Part shown: piece after piece, positions 1 through 10,538 of the stretch
Layout of the letters: every line of letters begins with the position of its first letter
Position numbering within the stretch: the first letter of the stretch is position 1
Assembly: GCA_933822405.4 (NCBI GenBank)
Contig: CAKOGP040001781.1
Span: 78,800 to 142,799, forward strand
From: Cylindrotheca closterium
Lineage: Eukaryota; Bacillariophyta; Bacillariophyceae; Bacillariales; Bacillariaceae
Direction of reading: 5' to 3'
Length of the DNA: 64,000 nt
Made by a program: the position numbers and the translations under genes
The notes under the pieces: generated by a model
What the model saw: the letters and a program-made list of their open reading frames with translations, nothing else
What the model was told of the DNA's origin: nothing
The model's database searches: none

Positions 1-1657
1 CAATGACAATTGGCTTTGATGTTGTTGTTGCTGCTGTTGCAATTGCTGGGCAAGGATCGGCATGCCTGTAGACGCTGTCGCCCCCATAAGTAAATTGGGA
101 GCAATTCCAACGGCTCCACCTATCATGCTGTTCATGGCCGCCGCTTGGACAGCTCCTCCCATAATACTACCAAAAGGGTCTACTGCTGGGGTACTGTCAC
201 TAGAAGCATTGGTTCCTTTTCCATTCGCATCGTTGCTGGTAATGTTGTTGTTGTTGTTGTTCGTATTCCCACCGCCATTGGTATTGTTGTGATTTTCTCC
301 AAGGAATAATCCCAAGGCTGCTGCTGAGTTAAAGGGTACACTACCCGTTCCTGTCACTTGATTCATCCACATGGGCAGCTGTCCGGCAAGCTCCTGTGTT
401 TGGTCCTGATTTGTGCCATGATGTTGTTCTTGACCTTGTCCAGCCTGATGATGCTGCTGCTGTTCATGGTGTTGCTCCTGAGAATGATTTTGTATTTGTT
501 GTTCTTGACCTTGTCCAGCTGGATGCTGTTGATGTTGCGGCTGTATTTGGAGCTGTTGATGCTGCTGCTGCTGTTGTTGTGACGGAATGAGGCCACTGGG
601 TTCCAATTGGGCTGCTAGTTGCTGTTGCTGTTGCTGCTGTCGTGCTTGGTTCTGTGATGATTGCTGTTGCTGATGTTGCTGGACCTGTTGCTGAAGGGAC
701 GCAATCTGTTCTTGAAGGCCGTGGATTAGTGGAATGCTGCTATTTCCTCCTCCGGTAGCAGCATTGGGATTATTGACTTCTTGTTGTTGTGGTTGTTGTG
801 GTTGAAACGAGTTCAAGTGTTGCATTTGATCAAGACCTTCCAATCCAGCGAGGGTATTACTCATTTGCGTACTTTGTTGTTGCAACAACTGTAAATGTTG
901 TTGGGAGATTCCCGATTGTTGTTGTTGCAGACCCGAGGATGAATCGATCTGTTGTTGTTGTTGTTGTTGCTGTTGTTGCTGTTGTTGCTGTTGTTGCGTC
1001 GGATCTTGCATCGGAACTGGATCCATTTGTTGCGATGGTACCAAGCCTGCATTAGCTCCATTCTGATTGGAAGATAGTGCATGATTTTTGGAATTGATAA
1101 TATCAGAAGTAAGGCTATTCGACATTGGACCGATCTCATTGCTGTTGTTGACGCCATTTTGGTTGAGATGATTCATATTGTTGGTGTTGGTGTTGGTGTT
1201 GTTGGCACCACTTGCCGCTGCAATTGCGGCCGCAAACATGCTCTCGGCTGATATGTTCGAATTCTGCTGAGGCAGCTGAGGCAGCTGAGGCATTTGTCCT
1301 GGTTGCTGCAGGGTAGACATGAGGAGATTACTTGTCATCAAGTTGTTGGAAACGGATGCTTGTGCATTGTTATTATTGTTCTGAGATAATTGGTTGACAG
1401 GATTCAGCTGCTCGTGCATTTGTCTTATAATGTCGGCCCCAAAGGCTGATGGTTGCATCATATTATTGTCTTCATATTTGTAGGAATGCGAAAATGTGAG
1501 TGAAACCGTGATGAAGCTAGATCCTGGATCGAAGGAATATCGATCGCAAGGCATGCATTTTATAAAACTTACTCATTCCGGGAATGCCAGTCTCATTGGG
1601 AGTCATGTTGCTCTTCGATTGCTGATCTCCAGCATTATGGAACATGCCGTGATTCAT
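1..1657 (-). CDS. Gln/Asn-rich low-complexity protein (3' end beyond window)
   Basis: Minus-strand gene, open at the left edge. Exon 1 is 1657-1573, starting at an ATG and ending in phase 1 at a GTAAGT donor; a 103-nt intron (1572-1470) follows; exon 2 runs from 1469 out of the window. The junction restores an Asn codon in frame. The product is dominated by Gln, Asn, His and Ser: poly-Q runs (about 12 consecutive Q near plus positions 955-1000), an Asn-Thr run, and a duplicated motif reading A-G-Q-G-Q-E-Q. A hydrophobic Gly/Ala/Met patch lies near 60-180. No folded domain is visible. Such composition is common in transcription coactivators and RNA-granule proteins, but that is only inference. 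It shares a 470-bp upstream region with the divergent zinc-finger gene. Confidence 0.75.
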
Positions 1658-2127
1658 GATAAATGAATGAATGGAAGAACGATTGGTTCTAGGATGTTGG
1701 TGATTCTAAATGAGTGACTGCTTCTTGTTGATATTTATATCGGAACGCTTTCTGTTTTTCTTTCAGGCAATATATAAGACCAGGGGTGTTCTCAAAATCA
1801 AAATCGTACTGCTCTGTTCTGGGTGCAGACTTGATTGATTTCAACAATAGAGGATCTCTGGTTGGTTCAGGTGCAATTCCTTCGATTTTGTGAGCTCCAG
1901 TTTCAATGAACAAGGTTGATGTTCTTCCTTGCTTTCGTACGTTTCAGGCCAAGCTTTTGGTTGTAAACTCGACATTTTCAATTTCGATTCCAAAAACGCT
2001 CGGGAAGTGTCAAATCCACGCTAGCTTTTGTGTGCGTGAAGTACGGCTAAATATTTAGATTCAATGAAGTTTTGCTTCGGGTCGTACTTATTGTCCAGAG
2101 TCTGGCCGCCGTACGTGTACCACATGC
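1658..2127. promoter_or_regulatory. Shared upstream region of a divergent gene pair
   Basis: 470 bp between the start codons of the Q-rich gene (minus) and the zinc-finger/LRR gene (plus). A 74-codon minus-strand frame (1689-1913) starts with ATG but has no recognisable product and sits in the probable leader. No TATA-like element is convincing. Its role as a bidirectional promoter is inferred from geometry. Confidence 0.35.
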
Positions 2128-5100
2128 ATGTTGACATGCCGATTTCAAACCCATACAAAAAAACTAACGTTCCATGCAACTCACTCAAGCAACATCATGC
2201 CTTTGGAACAACAACGTTGTACGATTGATTCTCGTGTAATGGAACATCAAGATGAATTAGACACTGCAGCTATCTCGCTGCAAGAGCAAATAGAACTCGA
2301 AGAAATCGCCTTGAAAGCTCTCTTGGATCGCAAGAGTCAAGTCGCCCATCAATTGGTGTCGGCAGAGCAAATGTTCCAGCGTTTGCAAGCTCAAAGTGTT
2401 GATTTGCGACAAAGAAAGGTAACCCTGGAAGATAGATACATCAAACACTCCTCATTACGGTCCGAGCTGCAAGAATCCTTGACAAAGAGTCGAGAGAAGC
2501 TCTCCAAACTCGAGAAAATTGAAGCTGTTCAAGAAGCTGTCCAAGAGGGCACTCAAGGGGATGTTATTGCTGGTGTCCCGACGACAAGCTCTGCATTGCT
2601 ACAAGTCATTGATGATACTACTGCAACTGCAACTGCAACTGCAACTGCAACTGCAACTGCAAACAATGCCCTTGTTGTTGAAGAGAGAACAGCAACAAAA
2701 CAAGACACTGAAAGCAATGGCAGCAGTATCATTGAACCAGCAGAAGCAGGCCGAGTAATTCGAGTACCCCTCTTGGATACACTTGCACTGCACAATTATC
2801 ATCAGCAGCAGAGAATCGAAGGCAATGGATCCAATAATGGATTATTTCCGTCTCCTCTCTTAATGGTGGACTCGAAACTGGTGTCCAAGATTATCCGCAT
2901 TTACCAAATGGAAACAATGGTTTTGGAAACCAATTCCAGCACCAATGACTTCTCCTCTTCCTCCTCGAGGCAAGAAGACCACCTTCAAGATACTCCTTCT
3001 TCTCCTGCTGCTGCTTCGGAGCGAGCGGTAGAAGAGGCAGAGTTGCGACGTAGTCTCTTGCGGAATACCTGTCTTGATCTTTTGAAATTTCGATCGCACA
3101 CTCCAGATGATCCACCGAACCTTGACGATGATGATGATGATTCCGAAGAGCGACAACCAAACCAAGCATCGGGATTGTTGGACAATACACCATCATCATC
3201 ATCATCTCAAGTCTTTTCAACTAATACTTTGGTTGCCTTGTTCGATCCGAACATTCCACTCTGCCCCTACGAATTGGCAGGTGTCTGTGCGGACGAGCAC
3301 TGTCCCTACCAGCACACCGACCCTAACCGGAAACAGGCAGCCATTCTACCTAGAGAAGTGCTGCCATTGCCCGCTTTGAACGACCTCATTTCCAAAGTAA
3401 CCACAACAACGGCGGCGAAAACAACCAGGGGTTCTCCCAGCCAGAAACCATTCAAACCAGAAGTCCCGCCACGGACAATGTTGGACGGAATGTCTACAGA
3501 AGATTCTTCTTCCACTCCCGTCTCAACATTGGAAGAAGCCCATATGCAGGAGACTGGTGATAGTGATGTCGAAAATGAAGAAGAAGAAGAGTTCATTACG
3601 CTTCCCGCAATGGATGAGAATGTGGACGAAGATATGGATATCGATGACACCGAGTCATCTGATGATGATGAAGAGGACTTTGGGGTTGTGGAGTCCTATC
3701 TGCAAGAGAATCAGAGGACGGTAGGCACATTCTGGTGGTCCGACCAAGATATCAATGTCTTTTCGTCTCCGAACCTTCCACTGGAAAATGTTTTGAAAAC
3801 ACTTGGGCGCATCAAAATCATTGACTCGACGGAAACGGGCCAACTAGAGATTCCTCTTCCCGACGACGAGTCCTCCAGGGTCGAATGGATTGTTTGGTTG
3901 GGTCGCCTGGTAGATTGCTGTCGAATAGCTTTTCACGCTGGAAGACATGATCTGGCACTTGGCATTTTGGACGAATCATCATCATCATCATCATCATCAT
4001 CCATTTTGACAGGCGGGTCCACAAAAAACCATGACAACGACCCATCCTTACCACACACGGTTACCTCAGACTGGGAAGCGACAAGGAAATCAGTAATTGA
4101 GACATTGGGCGAACATAATTTGAGTTCAATTGTCACAATTCTGCACAGAATACGACTGGCGGCATACCAATGTTCCAACCTCCGAAACACTTTTGCGGTC
4201 CAGATTTCATTTGCGATAATGTCTCAGTATCTGGAGTCGCTATTGGAATCCGAGAGCAAGAAAAGCTCTCTGCAACCAGTCGAAACAAGAGAATTTACAG
4301 GGGTGCTGAACACAGTCGGACTGCTGCTTGGCAATGATCAAGTCTCCCCGTCAACAATCGTTTTTGCAATGCAAGATGTCGAAACTGTCTTTAGTGCAAA
4401 GTCTGCAGCAAAAGAGCAAGGAGGAAACAATCAATTTCAAACACTAGAAGCTGTTGTACTATGGTCACTATGTTCACTTCGTGTTGATTCTGCAACGTTT
4501 CAATCAATATCGATCACGAAACTGGAAGATCAAGTGCTGAAACCTATTTGGGCCTTAATCAATTCCTATTTCCACAAAGCCAAAGCGGAAGTGCATTCCT
4601 CTGAATACCTCAAAGGCATCACTTTAATGGGGTTTCTGTTGCTATCATGCCTCGAACGCTTTGCAACGCAAGTGGATCAAGGCAAAGATTCCTTGAGTCC
4701 AAGTCTCACGCCTGCACTGACTTCTATGGACTCTACGATTCACCAGATACTGAAGACTCTTGGCAAGTATGTCACTAAAAATGCCCAGCTCTTGAACTTG
4801 GCCTTAGCTCCTTTAGTTGCAGCATCGGTAATCTCGGCTTCCTTTTTGAAACAGTATTCGAGTGCCCAAAACCGCTTGGCGACAGTGATGTTGCGTAACC
4901 ATCTTTCGCGGTCAAGGTGGACGCAGTATTCGGACTTGTTGTGGTCCCAAATGATGCAGCTGCGGATGTCCCTTCCAGTGGACTCGGAAATGGATGGTGG
5001 TACTAACAAGAAAGGAAAACCCTTGTCTTCAACAGAAAATGAGAATCTTGTCGCATTGATGGAAACACTTGGTGTGAGACTGAATCACATGTCATTGGTG

Positions 5101-5970
5101 GGCGATTCAAACTTTGTTGATTTTAGGAACCGTTCCGACGTGGAGGTGGAACTAGTGTCGAAGGCTTCTGAAACGATTCGACGATTGATCCTTGATCAGA
5201 ACACTGGACCAATTGGTAAAGAGTCGATTGATCTGAACAAGGTGGAGCTAAGCCACGGGTTTGATGTTGGCATGAAAGATACTTCTCGATGGAGGTATTC
5301 TTCCCTACCAAGATCGATTCTATTGGCAACTCAATGTGTCGAGTTGACGCTTCAGAAGTGCCTTTTGACAAGCTTGCCTCCTTCCTTTGGTTTGGACCTT
5401 GCGAACGTGATTGTATGTATTTTTCAGTTTTCGGTATTGTGCCTTGTGCCTTGTGTCGGAATCGCAATGTTTGGCTTGCTCATTGTTTGGCCTTTCGTTT
5501 TATCTTCGCCTCCTTTTCCTCTAACCGATCGATCAAACTGGTGATTCAAGCGACTGGATTTATCCCACAATTCTTTGGATCGACTTCCCGCTTCCGTTGT
5601 CTCGATGGTTAGCCTGCAAGAATTGCGCCTTAGTCACAACATTTTAACGGAATTACCAGAGCTACCAGGTGCCAAATTGCGGATTTTGGATGTTTCTCAC
5701 AATCGTTTTTCCATGTTCCCTGCATTTCTGCTTCCTGATGCGACTAATGGTAAGAGTATAGCCGCCAGCAATGGCATTCCAAAAAGGAAAAAGAGGAAAC
5801 TCCGAGTTGATAGTATCAATAAGACCACCTCTAGCTTTCAAAAGTTGGAGCAATTGTTATTGACGCACAACTGCTTGGAGCATATGGACTCATTCCGCTC
5901 TAAACTGATTCTACATTTGAAGAATTTGCGAAGTCTAGAAATAGATCCACAAGGCAGGACTGATGCCTAA
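2128..5970 (+). CDS. ZFC3H1/Red1-type zinc-finger protein with C-terminal leucine-rich repeats
   Basis: Two exons: 2128-5412 and 5551-5970. The 138-nt intron has a GTATGT donor and a TTCAAG acceptor, phase 0. The junction joins two halves of one leucine-rich repeat, which supports it. Product is 1234 aa from 2128, or 1211 aa from the in-frame ATG at 2197. From the N-terminus: a coiled coil (about 30-150); a Thr-Ala run coded by a GCAACT hexamer array; a Ser/Asp-rich region; a C-x7-C-x4-C-x3-H finger (C379, C387, C392, H396) matching the putative zinc finger of ZFC3H1/Red1; a long acidic stretch; a roughly 500-residue helical region; then three to four LRRs of the S-H-N-x-L-x-x-L-P type and a basic K-R-K-K-R-K-L segment. 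ZFC3H1/Red1 proteins direct polyadenylated nuclear RNA to the exosome; assignment here rests on the finger. The LRR tail is unusual for that family. Confidence 0.8.
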
Positions 5971-6120
5971 CAATAGACATTTGCTCCTGTTCGAAACGTC
6001 GTAGTTACATTGCTTTCGTTTTTTACATCCAAATGATCAAACTCGACAAGCTATGAGAATGAACTAAACGTGGGGTCAAAGTAATAACTACAAATGATGT
6101 TGGCTCGTGCTTCCTGCAGA

Positions 6121-7140
6121 TTATAGACCAAAAGGAGCAAAGCTTCCTCCTTCTTTTTTGCCGGCAATGGACATAGCTTCGACTTTTTCAGCAAGCTCCC
6201 TACCTTCTTCGGTAGTTTTGCATATAAGGGCACCGCTGGCTACCAATTTCTTTGTCCATGGCTCCTGGATTCGCTCACCTGAACAGACCAAATATTCCAC
6301 GTCCGTATCACTATCAGCTGCTGTCGACACTTGAAGGTAGTCAGGTGCCGCCGAATTGCCATCACTATTTTCCAACACCACCACAGAATTTGTACTTTCT
6401 ACTTCTGTATTGTCATAGGATGCTTTGCCATTCATGTGGACAACAAACCCGCCATGACTAGGAACCATTGGGACACGATAAGTTGTACCTGCTTGCTGTG
6501 TTACATGTGATACGCAAATGGGATGAATTGTTTCAATTCCACTTCCCTCGCCTACATAATGCGTTGCTTTGCCCACAACCTTGCCAGAAGCTGGATCCAA
6601 GCATTCCACAGTCAGAAGGGTATCACTGATTTGCACTCGTGGTGGCTTGGAGCGATCCGCCTCTGCCACACTGATCCACAATTGAAAGATTTTCATATGT
6701 TGCGAAGGATCTTCTTCATTCTCAATCACAGACACTTCATCATGGAACAGGCCGCTTCCTGCATCTACCCAATAGGACGCAGGTGCCTTCAAAATATTTC
6801 TGGGTTGATCCTTCGACTTGAAAGAATCCCAGTTTTTGACGGCGCCTTGTAACAAAAGAGTCACAACAGAATGGCCGCGATGGGGATGGGGACCGAATTT
6901 CGGCATTCCATCCTTCGGCACCGTCCCTTGATCCAAGAGCATAAAGGGGTCTACTTCCGGAAGTGGGTGTTCTGTGCCAGCACCATCAATGTCCACTGTG
7001 CCGATCAAGCGTGATATGGCGGGGTTTATTTTCGTCGAATCGACAACACGAGCAACAGTTCGGGACATTGCAGAGACTATGCGATGACTTGCTATCAGAG
7101 TGGCTATTGCGAACAATAAAAAATTGTTTGCAGATCTCAT
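6121..7140 (-). CDS. Pirin-family cupin protein with N-terminal signal sequence
   Basis: 339 aa from the ATG at 7140; an in-frame extension reaches an ATG at 7320. I prefer 7140 because the protein then opens with a hydrophobic leader (M-R-S-A-N-N-F-L-L-F-A-I-A-T-L-I) of signal-peptide type. The pirin signature with the metal-binding H-P-H-R-G motif lies near residue 83, followed by the Gly-rich cupin strands and the F-H-D-E metal ligand region. The pirin C-terminal cupin is also present. Pirins bind Fe(II); members act as nuclear cofactors or quercetinases. The leader suggests this copy is secretory or organellar. A single exon. It diverges from the next gene, sharing about 390 bp upstream. 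Confidence 0.85.
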   Translation of the reverse strand: MRSANNFLLFAIATLIASHRIVSAMSRTVARVVDSTKINPAISRLIGTVDIDGAGTEHPLPEVDPFMLLDQGTVPKDGMPKFGPHPHRGHSVVTLLLQGAVKNWDSFKSKDQPRNILKAPASYWVDAGSGLFHDEVSVIENEEDPSQHMKIFQLWISVAEADRSKPPRVQISDTLLTVECLDPASGKVVGKATHYVGEGSGIETIHPICVSHVTQQAGTTYRVPMVPSHGGFVVHMNGKASYDNTEVESTNSVVVLENSDGNSAAPDYLQVSTAADSDTDVEYLVCSGERIQEPWTKKLVASGALICKTTEEGRELAEKVEAMSIAGKKEGGSFAPFGL

Positions 7141-7529
7141 CCTTATGATGGCAACATCGACATCAGATCTTGCTTCAACGGGGATGGTTTCGTTTGTGTT
7201 CTTGTTCATTCCCGTGATTGAAAACGAGGCTAATACAGTACTTGCTTGGCGGGAGTGTCCCGCCCGGGTTTCGCATGCATATCGGTATTCATCTATGGCA
7301 CGTTTCAAAAATGTTGACATCAAAGTCAATTCTCGATCTACTGAAAGTATTCCTCTTGCAGACGAGGGAAATTATTGAAGCTTCCATAAGTCAAATTCCG
7401 AAAGTTATACGAGTTCAAACGAACCATATTCGTACTCTTGATCAATCTGTTCTTCCACCACAAGTATACATAAAGCAAATACCACGCAGCCAGCAGTGGT
7501 GGTGCTGACGGTTTCAAGTTTCTGATACA
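7141..7529. promoter_or_regulatory. Intergenic region of a divergent pair
   Basis: 389 bp between the pirin gene (minus) and the conserved protein at 7530 (plus). It contains the possible pirin N-terminal extension (7141-7320) and one TACAGTA element at 7234-7240. Nothing else is recognisable. Confidence 0.3.
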
Positions 7530-8594
7530 ATGGTAAAACGAAAACATTCTGCTGAAGAGAAATCTTCAAAGAAAATGGCAAAAGCAAGATTACAAGAGGG
7601 AAATGCCTATTATCACGGTGAACATCAGTGTCAAGCTCAGTATGGAAGCGGTACGAAAAAGGGACAGGCATGCTGCAACAAAGCATACCATCAAATTGGC
7701 AGCGGCGAGTTACGTTGCGGTACCCACTCTAACAAGTCCCATCGCACTGATTTGCCCAAGAATCCCAATGCAGCTGCCATTAAAGAGCAATTGTGTAAGC
7801 ACCGCCAGAAACTGTGTGAGACTGTAGCGGCCAAGAACCAGGCCCAACAGAAAAAAGGGCACGTTCGTTGTGACAAACTGCGCAGAATGAAAGCCCCGCC
7901 CCACATTGACGGCTACCTCAAAGTCTTCCCCAACTTTTTGCATGACAATAGGAAGGACGGATTTGGATGTAAGTCTTTGTCCCCTATGTTCTTGGGGCCA
8001 ATCGTCCATCGCCAACCTGGCCTGCCGCCTTCGAAAAACTTGGAAAACTTTCATCAGGGATCCAAGGTGTTCAAATGCGAATTGTTACCGGATGGTACAA
8101 TAGGCCCAAAGTTTTATCAGAATCAAAGAGCCAGCTTTGAAGACGAGACCCCGCACCGGCACAAGCAGAACATTCCCAAGTTATTTCACGGTACTCGCAA
8201 CAAATGTCATGGCTGGGTCTGGAAGCGGTCGAATGGGAAAGAAGTAGTACTGAAGTACATTGCCTGTCGCCAATTCTATTGCCATTTCTATGAGCACTTG
8301 GCAAGTCAGCAGGAAAATTACCAAAAGCTGTGCTCGTTGCGTGACAAGGGATACAATCTCTTGATTTTGGGGTACGATGGCAAGGATACCGATGCCACAC
8401 CGAACAACAACCGAGTCGTGGCAGAGAAACTCGAAGAGGCATACTTGGACCCATCGAGCCCCTTTGGACACGAAATGGTTTTATTGACATTACTAACGGT
8501 CGATGATCCTGCAAAGTATCCTTGGAGAATTCACAAGAGTGAAGAGTTTTGTGTTGAAGACGAAGAAACGACGAAACAAGCAGCCTCATCCTGA
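7530..8594 (+). CDS. Conserved protein of unknown function, giant-virus/alga type
   Basis: 354 aa, single exon, ATG in an A-C-A-ATG-G context. The N-terminal third is rich in Cys and His: Q-C-Q-A, K-K-G-Q-A-C-C-N and R-C-G-T-H-S blocks look like a small zinc-binding module seen in large-DNA-virus and algal proteins. It is followed by a basic linker and a conserved core with the motifs S-P-M-F-L-G-P, L-P-P-S-K-N-L-E-N-F-H-Q, C-R-Q-F-Y-C-H-F-Y-E and S-P-F-G-H-E. From memory, similar cores occur in proteins of nucleocytoplasmic large DNA viruses of algae and protists; I could not verify this. No enzymatic function is assigned. It may be a viral-derived or virus-shared gene. Confidence 0.75.
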   Translation: MVKRKHSAEEKSSKKMAKARLQEGNAYYHGEHQCQAQYGSGTKKGQACCNKAYHQIGSGELRCGTHSNKSHRTDLPKNPNAAAIKEQLCKHRQKLCETVAAKNQAQQKKGHVRCDKLRRMKAPPHIDGYLKVFPNFLHDNRKDGFGCKSLSPMFLGPIVHRQPGLPPSKNLENFHQGSKVFKCELLPDGTIGPKFYQNQRASFEDETPHRHKQNIPKLFHGTRNKCHGWVWKRSNGKEVVLKYIACRQFYCHFYEHLASQQENYQKLCSLRDKGYNLLILGYDGKDTDATPNNNRVVAEKLEEAYLDPSSPFGHEMVLLTLLTVDDPAKYPWRIHKSEEFCVEDEETTKQAASS

Positions 8595-8811
8595 AGGCGT
8601 GGGGACCAACAAGAGATCCCAAAAGCAATCTTATCGTAGACATGAGCTGAAGTAATTAAACTTTTTTTAAGCATTATTTGTTGCAAGAGTATGCTTCCTT
8701 GTATGCTTGGAAACCTCTTCTGATTATTAGTTGTTGTTTTGTTCTTTTGTGACGTTTTTGTGACGGCTTGCTGCCATCTTCCGCATTATGATTCATGTAA
8801 ATAACAATGTT

Positions 8812-9504
8812 TCAGTAAATGTAGGCCATCATGGCATCTCTGGATCCCCGATTGAGTGCCAAATCCCTCGATTGTTTGCTGGCCAGCTGGCTTTTCATCC
8901 CCAAGCCATCTGGATCCACAATCTTGAGGGCCGCTTGACGGGCCTGTTCGTTCAAGACCTTTTCGACGACGACGCGCTTGCGCTTTCTTCGGTCTTGAAA
9001 GGCTCTCTTGGATAGTAAGTCTTCAACCCCCCGAAAACTTATGTCATGCCCCTCCGCAGCCTTGCGAGTTGATGAATGAAAGACGGATTCAGAAGAAGAA
9101 GGAGTACCTCCCAAGGTTACCCCTTCCCTCTTTCGTTGCTTAAGCATAGCCACAACTTCGTCCCGGCAAGTCGCGATTTCTTTGCGGGAGTACCAAATGT
9201 CAGTTTTTTCAGCACTAGCGGCTACCTTGTCTGGCACAGCTTCCTCGGCATACTGAACGTGGACGCTGGCATCAAAGCGGACTCGTCTTCGTTTGGAAGG
9301 TGGTGATGAAGTAGGAGACACTTCAAACACCATGGCATCTGTTTGAGGTGGATTAGTAATGAATTCGCTGGAGACTATTCGTGGTGTCATGGGGCTTGGT
9401 TTGGGCGAAGACGAACTCGAGGGGGTCAAGCTTCGATGCTTTCGGTCCTCATCTTGATATTTGTTGATGCTGGGTGAGTAAAATGTGTTGGTGCAGTCTT
9501 TCAT
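8812..9504 (-). CDS. Hypothetical basic protein, diatom-type
   Basis: 230 aa, single exon, ATG at 9504 behind a CAACAAG leader. The N-terminal half is Ser/Pro-rich. A K-R-R-R-V-R-F-D motif near residue 70 is followed by a W-Y-S-R-K-E-I segment and a helical region with K-R-K-R. The V-R-F-D ... W-Y-S-R pattern is one I associate with a large family of uncharacterised diatom proteins. Nuclear localisation is likely from the basic clusters; no catalytic motif is visible. It is convergent with the 7530 gene, with about 217 bp between the stop codons. Confidence 0.7.
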   Translation of the reverse strand: MKDCTNTFYSPSINKYQDEDRKHRSLTPSSSSSPKPSPMTPRIVSSEFITNPPQTDAMVFEVSPTSSPPSKRRRVRFDASVHVQYAEEAVPDKVAASAEKTDIWYSRKEIATCRDEVVAMLKQRKREGVTLGGTPSSSESVFHSSTRKAAEGHDISFRGVEDLLSKRAFQDRRKRKRVVVEKVLNEQARQAALKIVDPDGLGMKSQLASKQSRDLALNRGSRDAMMAYIY

Positions 9505-10538
9505 CTTGTTGTATTATTGTGATAGGTGTAGTAGTATGAATTGTAAAAGCAGGTATAAATGAAAAGCGAATGAGTTTGGCTTGGTATTTTTCTTGTAGTG
9601 GTGTCAAATTGCCAAACTGCAAATTTGTTGCTGAAACGGATGCAAATTCAAACTGCGATTTGCTTCCAGAACTACATCGCGTGTGAGGAAAATAAATACC
9701 GAACATCGCAAGTTCGGAATCATTTAGCGGATGGGTGTACGCGAAGTTCGCTGACAGGTGCGACTTTGCGACAAATTTCAGTACTGATACATACGCATTT
9801 TACGAGGGGCTGAAATGTCCTCAACGGTAAGCGAGGCGCGAACAACCTCGGCCCGCGTTTCCCGCCATCTTCGTCGCGTGAAAGCGAGGAATGGCGAAGT
9901 TGGAGATTTTTCTCTTCGCTCGTGTTGGAGAAGGGAGCACCAAGTGGGAATCTTTTCATCGCTAGTTCCGATTCCAACAGTCATGAAAAATGAAAACTTA
10001 TTCAAGCTTCTTACTCTCAGTCGACATGATTGTGATAAATACTACTTGGCTGGCTGGGCCTGTGCTACATACATAATATGTTTACTAGCAGTACCTACTG
10101 GTAATAGTAGCAATGATGGGAGGAGCGACGACGACGAGAATGAATCACGACGGCATGATGATGACAGGTATGATCTTTATTTTGAGGAACCTATATTATG
10201 CATTAGGCTTTATAATAAGCATATATTATGCAAATTATATTGCTATAGGACCAGCGCCAATCATTGTTGCAAGAGGTACATCACAAGAACAAAAATACCA
10301 TTGAAGTTGTGAAAGTCTTCTGCCATTTTGGGGGGGGGTTACGACGGTACTTCTTTAGGCTCAAACGGCGAAAAACCAATCATCTTTGATGACGTTCGTT
10401 GATGCGACACCATTCAGAATTTGTTTCGTCGAGGTTGACAACGCAGTCCCCTCTTTCCCCTTACCTAGGCGGAGAACATTATCATCCGCAAGGACAAACT
10501 ACAGATACAGTCCAAGTTAGCAGCATCCACGTACAGCA
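9505..10538. other. Gene-free stretch upstream of two divergent genes
   Basis: About 1 kb between the gene at 8812-9504 (minus) and the acetyltransferase (plus). A 165-codon plus-strand frame at 9815-10312 has no recognisable domain and drifts into low-complexity Asp/Arg; I do not call it a gene. A run of nine G lies near 10330. Confidence 0.3.

Noticed and set aside
9815..10312. 165-codon plus-strand frame
   Set aside because: No domain, mixed composition, lies in the upstream region of a divergent pair; could be chance.
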